A stretch of DNA of 64,000 bases from Antilocapra americana (GCA_007570785.1 ML662465.1:7483898-7547897); one strand, 5' to 3'; shown: positions 23,404-36,180, counted from the stretch's first letter. Numbers and translations: made by a program. The notes: a model not told the origin generated them from the letters alone.

Positions 23404-24340
23404 GTTCAGTTCAGTTCAGTAGCTCACTTGTGTCCGACTTTTTGTGATCCCATGAACCGCAGCACACCAGGCCTCCCTGTCCATCACCAGCTGCTGGAGT
23501 CTACCCAAACCTATGTCCATTGAGTTGATGATGCCATCCAACCACCTCATCCTCTGTCGTCCCCTTCTGCTGCCCTCAGTCTTTCCCAGCATCAAGGTCT
23601 TTTCAAATGAGTCAGCTCTTTGCATCAGGTGGCCAAAGTATTGGAGTTTCAGCTTCAACATCAGTCCTTGCAATGAACACCCAGGACTGATTTCCTTTAG
23701 GATGGACTGGTTGGATCTCCTTGAAGTCCAAGGGACTCTCAAGAGTCTTCTCCAACACCACAGTTCAAAAACATCTATTCTTCGGTGCTCAGCTTTCCTT
23801 ATAGTCCAACTCTCACATCCATACATGACTACTGGAAAAACCATAGCCTTGACTAGACGAACCTTTGTTGGCAAAGTAATGTCTCTGCTTTTTAATATGC
23901 TGTCTAGGTTGGTCATAACTTTCCTTCCAAGGAGTAAGCATCTTTTAATTTCATGGCTGCAATCACCATCTGCAGTGATTTTGGAGCCCCCCAAAATAAA
24001 GTCAGCCACTGTCCACTATTTCACCATCTATTTGCCATGAAATGATGGGACCAGTTGCCATGATCATGGTTTTCTGAATGTTGAGCTTTAAGCCAATTTT
24101 TTCACTCTCTTCTTTTACTTTCATCAAGAGGCTCTTTAGTTCTTCCTCACTTTCTGCCATAAGAGTGGTGTCATCTGCATATCTGAGGTTATTGATAATT
24201 CTCCCAGAAATCTTGATTCCAGCTTATGCTTCCTCCAGCCCAGCGTTTCTCATGATGTACTCTGCATATAAGTTAAACAAGCAGGGTGACAATATACAGC
24301 CTTGACTTACTCCTTTTCCTATTTAGAATCAGTCTGCTGT
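23404..24340 (-). mobile_element. BovB LINE, 5'-truncated, with target duplication
   Basis: Antisense BovB of about 0.94 kb. The complementary strand carries one of the longest BovB frames here (197 codons, 23416-24009) with blocks such as [16 protein letters not shown] and [13 protein letters not shown]. The 12-bp repeat ggggaaagggca at 23392-23403 and 24341-24352 is the target-site duplication. Its relatively intact frame suggests a younger copy than its neighbours. Confidence 0.92.
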
Positions 24341-24469
24341 GGGGAAAGGGCAATATTCATTAAATTCATGTTAAAAACCGATAATCAGGCACTGTGCCAG
24401 ATTGTAATAAACATAGAAGGAGCATACAATTTTTTAAATGTATAATTATTTACTATATTCATTTTAAAT

Positions 24470-27400
24470 ATAGAACTAGTGACTCAAAATTATTATAGAT
24501 TAGGTTATAGATTATTATAGGTTATCTAAATTATAGATATAATCTATTTATATAGATTATATAAAGTTAGTATAAAATACTGACTATATTCCCTATATTG
24601 AACTATATATTCTTGTAGCTTACTTGCTTTATTCATAGCAGTTTGTACTGCATAATCCCTTAGCTTTATATTGCTACTCTCCCTTCCATCTCCCCACTGG
24701 TAACCACTACTTTGTTCTATATATCTGTGAGTCTGTTTCTGTTTTGTTCTATTCATTCATTTGTTTTATTTTTTAGATTCCACATATAAGTGATAACATA
24801 TAATACTTGTCTTTGTTGGACTTATTTCACTAATCAATGCCCTCTGAGTCCCACCATGTTGCTACATGGCAGTATTTCATTCTTTTTTATAGCTCAGTAA
24901 TATTCCATTTTATTCAATATCTTCTTAATCCCATCATCTCTTGATGGGCACTTGGGTTGTTCCCATATCTTGGCTATTATAAGTAATGGTCCATGAATAT
25001 TGGGGTGCATATATCTTTTTGAATTATTGTTTTTGCTTTTTTCCAGATATGTATACAGGAGTAGAATTGCTAGGTCAATTTTTAGGTTTTTGAGGAGCTT
25101 CTATACTGTTTTCCATAGTAGCTATACCTATTTACATTCCCATTAACAGTATTTGAGAGTTCCCTTTTCTCCACATCCTCTTCAGCATTTGTTGTTTGTA
25201 ATCTTTTTGATGATAACCATTTTGACAGGTGTGACATGATACCTCTTGTGGTTTCAATTTGCATTTCTCTAATAATTAGTGATGCTAGGCATCTTTTCAG
25301 TGTGTGTTAGCTATCTGTATTTCTACTTAGGAAAAATGTCTATTCAAGTCTTCTGCCAATTTTTTGATTGGATTGTTGTTTTAAATATGGAGTTGTATAA
25401 GCTGTTTATAGATGGATATTAGCCTCTTACTGGTCATACAATTTGCAAATAATTTCTCCCATTTCAGTAGGTTGTCTTTTATTTTGTTCATCATTTCCTT
25501 TTCTGTGCAAATGCTTTTAAACTTAAGTAGATCTTATTTGTTTAGTTTTGTTTTGCTTTTGTTTCCTTTGCCTTGGGAGAAGAATTCAAAAAATATTGTT
25601 ATAATTTTTATCAAAGAGTGTTCTGCTTATATTTTCTTCTAGAAGCTTTATGGTTTCTAGTCTTATATTTAGTTTTAAATCCATTTTGAGTTTATCTTTG
25701 TGTATGGTATTAGGAAGTGTTCTGATTTCATTCTTTTACATGTAGCTGTCCAGTTTTCCCAGCACCACTTATTGAAGAGACTGTCTTTTTCCTGTTGTTT
25801 ATTCTTATCTCCTGTGCTGTGTTTAGTTGCTCAGTCATGTCTGACTCTTTGTGACCCCATGGACTGTAGCCTGCCAGGCTCCTCTGTCCATGGGGATTCT
25901 CCGGGCAAGAATACTGGAGTGGGTTGCCATGTCCTCCTCCAGGGGATCTTCCCAACCCAGGTCTCCCACATTGCATGTGGATTCTTTACCATCTGAGTCA
26001 CCAGGGAAGCCCTTTTTATCTCCTATATCATGGATTAATTGACTAAGTAAGTGTTTTTATTTCTGGGTTATCTATTCTGTTCCACTGATCTTTGCATTTG
26101 TTTTGCTGTATCAGTCCTATACTATTCTGATTACTGTAGCTTTGTAATATTGTCTGAAATCAGGGACTGTGATAACTTCAGCTTTGTTCTTTTTTTCCTC
26201 AATATTATTTTGGCTACTCAGGGTCTTTTGTTGTTCTATATACATTTTAAGATTATTTTTTCTATTTCTGTTTTTAATATGTTGAAAGGTTTTTACATTA
26301 GATTGCTTTGGGTAATATGGACATTTTAATATTAATTCTTTCAATTCATGAGCATGAGATATCTTTCCATTTATTTGTACCATCTTCAATTTCCTTTCAC
26401 AGTGTTTTATAGTTTTCACAGTATAGGTATTTTATTCTTTTTGATGATTTTAAGGAGATTGTTTTCTTGCTTTCTCTTTCACTATTAATGTATAGAAAAA
26501 TAACAGATTTCTGTATATTAACCTTGTATCCTGTAACATTGCTGAATTTATTTTTCAGTTCCAATAATTTTTCAAGGAGACTTTAGGATTTTCTATATAT
26601 ATATATATATTATGTGTCATCTGGAAATAGTGACAGTTTTCCTTTTTCCCTTCCAATTTTGTTTCTTTTCCTTGACTGATTGCTGTGGCTAAGACTTTGT
26701 TTCATTGATCTTTTCTACTTTTATCTCTATTTTATTTCTCTTTCTTTGATCTTTATTTTTCCTACCCTCTGCTAACTTTGGGCTTTGTTCTTTTTCTAAT
26801 TCCTTTAGTTGGCAGGTTAGGTTGTTTATCTGAGATATTTCTTGTTTCCTGAGGTATGCCTGTATCACTATAAAGTTCCCTCTTAGAGCTGCTTTTGTTT
26901 TGTCCCATAGATTTTGGAAAGTTGTGTTTTTCTTTTCACTTGTATCAAAGTATTTTCTGATTTCTTCTTTGATTTTTTCATTGATCTATTGGTTTTTAGT
27001 AGTATGTTTTTGTGTTTTTACAATTTTTCCCCTGTAATTGTTTTTCTAGTTTCATATTGTTGTGATCAGAAAAAAAAAAAATTTTTTTTTATAATTTCTA
27101 GCTTCTTAAATTTGTCGAGGCTTGTTTTGTTGCCTAGCATGTGATCTATCCTGGAGAAAATTCCATGAACAATTGAAAATGTGTATTCTGCTGATTTGGG
27201 TTGGAATTTTCTGTAGATATTGTTAAGTCCAATTGGTCTGATGTGTCATTTAAGACCACTGTTTCTTTTGATTTTCTCTTTGGATGATCTAATAATGTCA
27301 GTAAGGTGTTACTAAGTCCCCTCCTATTAGTGTATTAATGTCAATTTTTCCCCTATGTCTGTTAATATTTGCTTTATATATTTGGATGCTCCTATATTAG

Positions 27401-28780
27401 GTGCATATGTGTTAACAAATGGTATATTTTCTTCTTATATGGATCCCTTTACCATTATACAATGGTCTTGTTTTCCTTTTGCTATAGACTTGGTTTTAAA
27501 GTCTATTTTATCTGATATGAGTGTTGCTACCCCCACTTTCTTTTCATTTTCATTTTGTGAAATACTTTTATCATCCCCTCACTTTCAGTCTGTATGTCTT
27601 TAGCTCTAAGAAGAATCTCTTATTAACAGCAGTCTTGTTTTGTTTTGTTTTGTTTTTATCCAATCAGTCATTCTATGTCTATATATTGGAGAATTTAGTC
27701 CATTGACATTTAAAATGATTATTGATAAGTATAAACTTATTGACATTTTGTTACTTCTTTTCTGGTTGTGTTTGTAGTTTTTCTCAGTTATTTTCTTCTT
27801 TTAGCCTCTTCCCTTATTGTTTGATCATTTTATTTTAATCTTATGCCCTGTTCCTTTCTATTTATTGTTGTATCTATCATAGATTTTTGACTTGTGGTTA
27901 CCATGGGGGTAATATGTGTTGACCTATAAAGTGTATCTACTTGTTTAAAATTGATATTCATTTAAATTAAAAGACATTCTAAAATATTTATATTTTCACT
28001 CCCCTCCTCCATGTTTTGTGCTTTTGATGTCACATTGTACATCTTCATGTTTATCCCTTAACTGTTTATTGTAGTCATAGTTGATTAAACAATTTTTGTC
28101 TTTTAATCCTCATACTAGTTTATTTAAGTGATTGATCCACAGCCTATACTATATATTTGCCTTTACTAGTGGGATTTTCCCTTTCCTATAAATTCTTACT
28201 TCTTCTTATAGCCTTTTCTTTTCTACTTAAAGAAGACACTTTAACACTTCTTTTAGATTTGGCTAGTATTGATGAAATCTTAGGTTTTGCTTGTCTGAGA
28301 AGTTTTTATCTCTCCTTCAATTCTGAATGATGGTATTGCTAGTAGAGTATCCTAGGTTGTAGGGTTTTTCTTTTCAGCACTTTAAATATATAATTTCACT
28401 GCTTTTGGCATCCAAAGTTTCAGCAGAAAAATCACCTGATAGCCTTATGGGAGTTCCCTTGTATGTGACTCTGTCTTTATTTTGCTGCTTTTAGAATTCT
28501 CTCTTTATCTTTAATTTTTTTGCCATTACAATTATGATACCTCTGTATCACATCCTAGGGGCACATGTCCCAACCTGATTGCTTGTCCTCCCTTCCTGCA
28601 CAACTCCATGTGGATCTTTGTTTACAGTCTTGGTTGTCAAAGAGTCTTCTTGCCAGTCTCCAGTTGGTTTTCAGTGAGATTTGCTCCACATGTAGATATA
28701 TTTTTTACATGTTCATGGGGGGAAGTAAGCTCAGTATCATACTACTCTGCCATCTTGTTGCCCTCCCCCAGAAGCTTACA
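24470..28780 (-). mobile_element. Old L1 (L1M-type), about 4 kb, antisense
   Basis: Reversed L1 traceable from the 3' UTR (ttccacatataagtgataac) through heavily broken ORF2 to the upstream part near 28780. Phrases include tccacatcctcttcagcatt and cccagcaccacttattgaag. It is strongly decayed and interrupted by a Bov-tA at 25814-26015. Boundaries are approximate. Confidence 0.8.
25814..26015 (-). repeat. Bov-tA SINE inserted in old L1
   Basis: Complete reverse-strand SINE. The duplication ttatctcct at 25805-25813 and 26016-26024 shows it landed in the L1, so it is younger than the L1. Confidence 0.9.
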
Positions 28781-29107
28781 GCTTTGAGGGAGAAGTACAC
28801 AGTTAAAACTAAACCAAAAAAAAAAATCACAGATTGCCATTTCTGGCAATCTATAAAGCATTTATGGGTATTCTAGCCTCTGAGATGAAAGAAAATGCTC
28901 CATAGGGAGGTGGCTTTTAAAGTGAGCCTGAAGTTTGGTCAGGAGCCAGCTAGATGCCATTTACAACCTAGATGAAGAGCTCATGGTAGGGAAGCACTTG
29001 GGATCATCAGAAAGTTGAAGGAAGGTTCTTGTAATTAAAGACCAGGGAGCAAGGCACAGATGAGGTGGGTAAGGTTGGTGACCCAAGACCATGGCAAGGA
29101 GCTTGGG

Positions 29108-29900
29108 ATTTTTTTTTTTTTTTTTTGAGATCTTTTTTTTTTTTTTTCAGAGTGGTTTTAAGTTCACATAAAAATTGAGTTGAAGATACAGAAATGTCTC
29201 ATATACCCCCTTCTCCCACACATGCATGTTGTTCAGTCACCCAACCATGTCCAACTCTTTAAGACCCCATGGAATTTGCTTGCCAGGCTTCCCTGTCTGT
29301 CACCATCTCCCAGAGCTTGCTCAAACTCAGATCCATTGAGCCAGTGATGCCATCAAACCATCTTGTCCTCTGTCGTCCCCTTCTCCTCCTCCCTTCAATG
29401 TTTCCCTGCATTGGAGTCTTTTCCAATGAGTAGGCTTTTCACATCAGGTGGCCAAAGTATTGGCACTTCAACTTCAGCATCAGTCTTTCCAATGCATATT
29501 CAGGGTTGATTTCCTTTAGGATTGACTAGTTTAAGCTCCTTGCCACCCAAAGGACTGTCAAGAGTCTTCTCCAATACCATGGTTTGAAAGCATCAGTTCT
29601 TTGGCACTCAGCCTTCTTTATGGTCCAGCTCTCATAGCCATACATGGCAACTGGAAAAACCATAACTTTGATTATATGGACCTTTGTCACACACACACAT
29701 GCACAGACTCCCTTATTATCAACATCTCCCACAAATGGTATATTTGTTATAGTTGATGAACCTACATGGACACAGCTTATCATCCAAAGTCCATAGTTTA
29801 CATTAGGTTTCACTCTTGGTATTATACAGTCTATGAGCTTGGATAAATATATAATGCCATGTATATTCTCTGCCCTAAAATTCCTCTGTAGGACCTTAGG
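29108..29900 (-). mobile_element. Old L1 3' UTR split by BovB
   Basis: Reversed old L1 3' sequence at about 29108-29225 (T-runs, ttttaagttcacataaaaat, catataccccc) resumes at about 29690-29900 (cttattatcaacatctccc, aaagtccatagtttacatta). The BovB at 29226-29690 lies between, with the imperfect duplication cacacatgca at its edges. Confidence 0.7.
29226..29690 (-). mobile_element. BovB LINE 3' fragment
   Basis: Antisense BovB 3' end (gttgttcagtcacccaacc...ggtccagctctcatagcc), about 465 bp, inserted in the old L1. Confidence 0.85.
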
Positions 29901-29994
29901 TTTTTTGTTTTTCTTCTAAATATGAGGAGTAGCCCCTGCAGGGCTGCAAATTTCAGGCAGGATGTCTTAATAATAGTCTTATCTCTTAATTAGT

Positions 29995-30182
29995 AGGAAG
30001 TTGCTATATAACACAGGGAGCTCATCCCAGGGCTCTGTGACAACTCAGAGAGGTAGAACTGGGGGGCTTGGAAGGAAACTCAAGAAGGAATGGATATGTG
30101 TGCACTTCTAATTGATTTATGTTGTATGGCAGTAGCCAACACAACACTGTAAAGTAATTATCCTCCAGTAAAAATTTTTTAA
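29995..30182 (+). mobile_element. L1 3' end next to the exon 6 acceptor
   Basis: Sense L1 3' sequence (acacagggagctcatccc, gtatggcagtagccaacac, cctccagtaaaaatttttt) ending about 34 bp before exon 6. The intervening bases form the pyrimidine tract ctttatctctacttcttg. Confidence 0.75.
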
Positions 30183-30216
30183 AAATAGCTTTATCTCTAC
30201 TTCTTGTCCCAAACAG

Positions 30217-32358
30217 GTAAAATGATAGAAGATTACTGGGGGGTATCGAGAAAGATTCTTGGAGATCTGAAATTCTTGGAAAGTCTCAAGACATATGACA
30301 AAGACAACATTCCCTCAGTGATCATGAAGCGGATCCGGGAAAGGTTTATTGATCACCCAGATTTCCAGCCTGCTGTAATTAAAAATGTATCATCTGCATG
30401 TGAGGGTCTGTGCAAGTGGGTGAGGGCCATGGAGGTGTATGATCGTGTGGCCAAAGTGGTGGCTCCCAAACGGGAGCGGCTGAAGGAAGCTGAAGGGAAA
30501 CTGGATACTCAGATGCGGAAACTGAACCAGAAGCGAGCAGAGCTGAAGCTGGTGGAAGACCACCTCCAGACCCTGAACGATGACTTTGAAGAGATGAATA
30601 CCAAGAAAAAGACATTGGAGGAAAACATTGGAATCTGTTCCCAAAAGCTGATCAGGGCAGAAAAACTGATTAGTGGTCTTGGAGGAGAGAAAGACAGATG
30701 GACAGAAGCCGCTCGGCAGCTGGGTATCCGTTATACTAATCTGACAGGAGATGTGTTGTTGGCCTCTGGGACTGTGGCTTACCTGGGGGCCTTTACTGTG
30801 GATTATCGGGCTGAGTGCCAGAAGCAGTGGTTGGCCCAATGTAAGGACAGGGTCATCCCTGGCTCCAGTGACTTCAGTCTTAGCAACACATTAGGAGATC
30901 CTGTAAAAATTCGTGCCTGGCAGATTGCTGGGCTTCCTATTGACTCCTTCTCCATTGACAATGGCATCATTGTATCCAATTCCAGACGCTGGGCCTTAAT
31001 GATTGACCCTCAGGGGCAGGCCAATAAGTGGATCAAGAATATGGAGAAAGCAAATAAGCTGTCAGTCATCAAGTTCTCAGATACCAACTATGTGAGGACG
31101 CTAGAACATGCTCTGCAGTTTGGTGCCCCAGTCTTACTAGAAAACATCGGGGAAGAGTTGGATGCCTTTATTGAACCCATCTTGCTCAAGTCCACATTCA
31201 AACAGCAAGGGGTTGAGTACATGAGGCTTGGTGAAAACATCATCGAATACAACAGAGATTTTAAGTTATATATCACAACCCGTTTGAGGAACCCACATTA
31301 CCTCCCTGAGGTGGCCGTGAAAGTCTGTCTCCTTAACTTTATGATCACTCCCTTGGGCCTCCAAGATCAACTCCTTGGCATCGTGGCTGCCAAGGAGAAG
31401 CCAGAACTTGAAGAGAAAAAGAACAAGTTGATTGTGGAAAGTGCCAAGAACAAGAAACAACTAAAGGAAATTGAAGATAAGATACTGGAGGTCCTTTCCC
31501 TTTCTGAGGGCAACATACTTGAGGATGAGACTGCCATCAAAATTTTGTCTTCTTCCAAAGTGCTGTCTGAAGAAATCTCTGAGAAACAGGAAATTGCTTC
31601 AATGACCGAAACACAGATCGATGAGACCCGTATGGGCTACAAGCCAGTGGCTGTTCATTCTGCCACCATCTTCTTTTGTATCTCTGACCTGGCCCACATT
31701 GAACCCATGTACCAGTACTCCCTGACATGGTTCATAAACCTCTACATGCAGTCTCTGGTCCATAGCAAGAAGAGTGAGGAACTAGAGGAACGGATTGAGT
31801 ACATCATTGAACATTTCACCCTCAGCATCTACAAGAATGTGTGCCGCTCTCTGTTTGAGAAGGACAAGCTGCTTTTCTCTCTCCTCTTGACAATAAGAAT
31901 CATGAAAGATAAAAAGCAAATTAATGAGGAAACCTGGTACTTTCTTCTAACTGGAGGCATTGCCCTGGACAACCCTTTCCCCAACCCAGTTTCTCACTGG
32001 CTGTCTGAGAAGGCATGGGCAGAAGTGGTCCGTGCATCTGCATTGCCAAAATTGAAAGGCCTTATGGAACATTTGGGACAAAATGGTGATGAATGGAAGT
32101 TCATCTACGACTCAGCCTGGCCCCATGAGGAAACATTCCCTGGATCTTGGAAGTTTCTTGAAGGTTTGGAGAGGATGGTGATCCTCCGATGTTTGCGGCC
32201 TGACAAAATGATTCCAGCCATTCAGAAGTTCATTGCTGAACACATGGGAAATGTATACATTGAAGCCCCTACATTTGATCTCCAGGGGTCCTATAATGAT
32301 TCCAATTGCTGTGCGCCACTGATATTCGTGTTGTCTCCAGGTGCAGACCCAATGGCAG
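30217..32358 (+). CDS. DNAH3: DNAH3 window exon 6 (2,142 nt): microtubule-binding tip, coiled coil 2, AAA5, start of AAA6
   Basis: One uninterrupted exon; acceptor AG at 30215-30216, donor GTAAGG at 32359, phase 1 at both ends. It encodes residues 478-1192. First comes the rest of the microtubule-binding domain (YDKDNIP, FQPAVIKNVSSACEGLCKWV). Next is coiled coil 2 at about 554-642 (APKRERLKEAEGKL to EKDRWTEAARQL). AAA5 begins with LTGDVLLASGTVAYLGAFT and contains NGIIVSNSRRWALMIDPQGQ at about 727-746. The ITTRLRNPHYLPEV motif and a helical linker rich in K and E follow. Then GYKPVAVHSATIFFCISDLA leads towards AAA6, ending with PLIFVLSPGADPMA, whose P-loop position is degenerate. Confidence 0.97.
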
Positions 32359-32622
32359 GTAAGGGTGGAATGTTGTATGAGGAATATTAATAGATGGATA
32401 ACAATAGCTTGTACCTATTGAGCAGGAATCTCAAACTCAAATACCTTTGAAGATCAATAGAGTTAACAGACTAAAGCAGGGCTGGGACAACATAAGACTT
32501 CTTTCCTGGCCTAAAGAGGGCAGCTCTTTTGTATTGTGCCATTTGATAATGTGATCTTAGGGTCACCAGATAATCTGCTTCTTCAGGAGAAACTAGAAAG
32601 ATAGAAATCACCCATTTTTAAA

Positions 32623-32820
32623 AAATAATTATTTATTTGGCTTCGTCAGGTCTTAGTTGCAGCATACAGGATCTTCCTTGCGTCATGTGGGATCTTTCAT
32701 TATGGTGTACTGGCTTAGTTACTCTTTGGCATTTGGCATCTCTGTTCCCTGACCAGGCATTGAACTTGTGTCCTCTGCTCTGCAAGGCAGACTCAACCAC
32801 TGGACCACCAGGGAAGTCCC
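32623..32820 (-). mobile_element. CHR-type tRNA SINE with perfect 20-bp target duplication
   Basis: Reverse-strand SINE (tttggcttcgtcaggtctta...ccctgaccaggcattgaac...ggaccaccagggaagtccc). The direct repeat agaaatcacccatttttaaa occurs at 32603-32622 and 32821-32840. Confidence 0.92.
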
Positions 32821-33374
32821 AGAAATCACCCATTTTTAAATCTTGATAACTCATTCAATTTTTTTCTGAAAAACTTTAAGAGGGTTAGCCAGGGCTAGAT
32901 TTAGCCTGGTGACTGCTAGTTTATCACCTTTGTCTTAGACCATTTTCTCAGACCATCGTTTCTCTCAGCTGTGTTTTTTCCTCTTCTTTGAATCTTTAAA
33001 TTTTTTGAGTAATTAATGCCTCATGTAGTTAAAAAAAAAAAAAGCAAAAAGCATAGGATTATGGCTCCATTAAGACCATTTTGTTATCTCAATGGACATT
33101 TGGCAAAGTGGGGAAACATTTTTGTTCTCACAAATAGGGAGTACTACTGACATCTAGTAGGTAGAAGTAAAGGATCCTGCTAAATAGCCTGCAATGCCCA
33201 GGACAGCCCCCACAACAAAGGCTTATCCAGACCATAATATTAATAGTACTGGGGTTGAGAAGAGTGAAAGGTACATCTTCCTCCTAACTCTCTCAGAAAT
33301 AAATGCTACTAGTAGTTTGTGTAATTGTAAACAACTCATACCCTTTTATATGCACACACTTTCTGGAAAATTAC

Positions 33375-33630
33375 ACAAACTACTAGACTCGTGGACTTTG
33401 TGGATGAGGGTAAGAGTGGGATGATATGGGAGAATGGCATTGAAACAAGTTAATTATCATATGTCTAATCAATTGCCAGCCCAGGATTGATGCTCGGGGC
33501 TGGTGCAGCGAGATTTCCCAGGCGGGAGGGAGGAGGGAGGGGGGTTCTGGAGGGGAAGCATATGGAAACCCATGGTGATATCATGACATTGTATGGCAAA
33601 AACAATAAAAAAGAAAAAAAGAAATAGATT
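33375..33630 (+). mobile_element. L1 (bovine type) 3' UTR
   Basis: Sense 3' UTR with gatgagggtaagagtggg, the ggcgggagggaggaggg block and the tgtatggcaaaaacaataaa tail. Confidence 0.85.
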
Positions 33631-34339
33631 AGTTTTCTGTTCTGTTAGGGGATCTTAAAGCTTTAGTTTTCTCGGTCGTTGAAAGAAAAAAGAATACCAG
33701 AAATGTAAAAATGACAGGATTGGCAGTTCTCCTGTGAAAACTGAGAAATTTGACATATATTCTGACCTTGTTAGAAAGCCTGCTCTTCAAAGAAAATCAG
33801 AAGAAGGAGTTGAAATGAACTGGTACTTTTCCAGGTTCCAACACTCAAATTATTGCTATTCTCGAAGCTCAATTCATGACCCCTTACTAGCATCTTGCTT
33901 ATTCCCCTATGTTGTTTTTATGGTAGGCTTATATAGGAAAAATGAGGGGAAACTAGGAAAAGTAGAGAAAAGAAATGAAGGAAAGAGTAGATTATGGTCT
34001 GTAAAATGATGATGTGTGGGAGAGAACAGGCTTGTAAAATCTAATGGTGTATGTAGCTTATTCCTGTCCCTCTATACTAGAGGCTTCATCAGATTCAGCT
34101 TGGATGATGTCCCAGGCAACTGCAGACACTGTATCCCTCTTAGTGTGTCATATTAGGAGGTAGATATTGTCTGGTTTTCTTTCATCATTAAGATTAATCA
34201 GTGGGTTCAGGAATTGTCAGTGTGATTCACGTCGATACTCCTCTACTGCCTCCTTTATAAAATTTCCCATCAGCCTTTCATCTAATATGGTGGCTTTCTT
34301 GGCTGCACATTGAAATCACCTAAAGAAGTTTAAGAAAAT

Positions 34340-34920
34340 CTCCAAGGAAAGACAAATACTGTATGATATCACTTATATGTGGAATCTAAAATAAGGCACA
34401 AATGAACCTATCTATGAAACAAAACCAGACTCAGACATAGAGAAAAGACTTGTGATTGCCAAAGCAGGGTTGGCAAGGGAAGCCTTGAAAGTTTGGGGTT
34501 AGTAGATGGAAATTATTATATATAGGATGGATAAATAATAAGGTTCTACTGTGTAGCACAGGGAAATATATTCAGTATCCAAGGATAAACCATAATGGAA
34601 AAGAATATACAAAAGAATGTATATATAACTGAGTCACTTTGCTGTACAGCAGAAACTAACACTACACTGTAAATCAACTATATACTTTGATAAAAAATAA
34701 ATTAAAAGCAATCAGAAAAACAAGATAACCTATAAAGAACAGAAATTAGACTAGCACCAGTGTTTCAATAGCACAGGGAACTCTTTAATATTCTGTAATG
34801 ATCTATATGGGAAAAGAATCTAAAAAAGAGTGGATATGTATAATTGATTCACTTTGTTGTACACTTGAAACTAACACAACATTGTAAATCAACCATACTT
34901 CACTAAAAATGAAATGTAAC
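34340..34920 (+). mobile_element. Two older L1 3' ends in tandem
   Basis: First end 34340-34700 (gatatcacttatatgtggaa...ctgtaaatcaactatatact). The second, shorter one is at about 34760-34920 (gcacagggaactctttaat...gtaaatcaaccatacttc). Both are sense, older than the bovine-type L1s. Confidence 0.75.
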
Positions 34921-35001
34921 CCCCTTTTCTGTGTTGTTATTGTTAATATGGTCTTCAATAGCCTGTTCTCTTTCAAAAGTCCTTTTTCTTCCTGATCTCA
35001 G

Positions 35002-35227
35002 GCCTGCTGAAATTTGCTGATGACCTTGGCATGGGAGGTACCAAAACACAGACCATCTCCCTTGGCCAAGGCCAAGGCCCTATTGCTGCCAAAATGATCA
35101 ACAGTGCCATCAAAGATGGGACCTGGGTGGTCTTACAGAATTGTCATCTGGCCACAAGCTGGATGCCTGCTCTGGAGAAGATCTGTGAGGAGGTGATTGT
35201 TCCTGAGAGCACCAACATGGGATTCAG
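35002..35227 (+). CDS. DNAH3: DNAH3 window exon 7: AAA6
   Basis: Exon of 226 nt; AG at 35000-35001, GTAAGA at 35228. Residues 1192-1267 carry the AAA6 core: [11 protein letters not shown], then [14 protein letters not shown], the [18 protein letters not shown] strand (a non-catalytic Walker B position) and [12 protein letters not shown]6 does not hydrolyse ATP; it closes the ring. It ends with two bases of an arginine codon. Confidence 0.96.
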
Positions 35228-35872
35228 GTAAGATGTTGTCCCATCGCTATGTCTCTGGGCCCCAGTCTTGAGCTCCAGATGTCATGGTAATGTCTGGGAA
35301 TTCAAACAAGACACAGTTCAACCCTTAAGAAGCTTTCAGTCTAGTAGAAGGCAGACCTTATATGAATAATGTTGATACCATGCAGTACCTGTTGTACTTG
35401 TTTGAACAACAATGGAAAAGGAAGGAAAAGTTGAGGAAGGCCTCAAGTATTGAAAGATAAACAGGGATTTTCCAGGAAGGACATTACAGACAAAAGGGAC
35501 AACATTTGTAAAAGCAAAGGAAACACCAAGAAGTTATCTTGTGATTCTGGGGTATATGCTGTGAGAAACTGTTGTAGGGAGGTGATATGGTATATGTCTG
35601 AAAAGATTTAATGCCAGCAAATTGGAATTTTAAAAACTTAATGGTCCAAAAAAATCCCACCTGTAGTCTAGGTACTTGCTCTATCTTCTATTTCTGGAGA
35701 TCCATGGAATTTCAATCAATATTGGAAGCAGCAATTTGTCTTCTATGAACAAATGGACTTCTATGAAGTCCAGCAAGAGTAGGCCTAAATTTTTGCATTT
35801 AGAGAATGATGAAATGAACCAGATAGGCTTTGAAATCTTTTAACTTAGATTTTCAGTGATCTTCTTATTCTG

Positions 35873-36180
35873 GACCAGAAGTTAGCAAACCATGGCCAAA
35901 TCTAGTCTGTAGCCTGTGTTTGTACAGCTTGCAGTCTAAGTATAGCTCTACATTTTTTTATGGTTGAAAGAAGAATAATACTTCATGACATGTGAAAATT
36001 ATATAAAATTAAATTTCAGTGTCTAAATAGTTATAAAGTTTTATTGAAATATAATCATATTCACTCACATACTGTGAGTGCTTCTATGCTTCAAGTAGTT
36101 GTGACACAGACCATATGGTGTGAAAAGTCTAAACCATTTACTATTTGATCCTTCATAGGAAAAGTTTGCCAAATCCTGTA
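35873..36180 (+). mobile_element. hAT-type (MER) DNA transposon relic, copy 2
   Basis: Same family as 4196-4372 (agttagcaaaccatggcc, aaagttttattgaaat, cacagaccatatgg, aaaagtttgccaaatcctg) but longer (308 bp), holding internal sequence the first copy lacks. Confidence 0.65.

Larger units (their letters stand above)
20746..30216 (+). other. DNAH3 intron with purine tract, BovB and long old L1
   Basis: Intron of 9.5 kb before the giant exon. It holds the GA-rich tract (21050-21760), MER5A (22150-22326), Bov-tA (22511-22699), an L1 end (22850-22990), BovB (23404-24340), an old L1 (24470-28780), another old L1 split by BovB (29108-29900) and an L1 tail (29995-30182). About 21760-22140 and 23000-23390 show nothing I can name. 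Confidence 0.75.
32359..35001 (+). other. DNAH3 intron with SINE and L1 tails
   Basis: Intron of 2.6 kb. It holds a CHR SINE with perfect target duplication, and three sense L1 3' ends at 33375-33630, 34340-34700 and 34760-34920. About 32841-33370 and 33640-34330 contain no gene or repeat I can name, apart from a short MER5-like phrase near 34295-34330. Confidence 0.7.

Noticed and set aside
23513..24040. A 175-codon + strand frame
   Set aside because: Antisense reading of the BovB reverse transcriptase; the - strand holds the true BovB frame.
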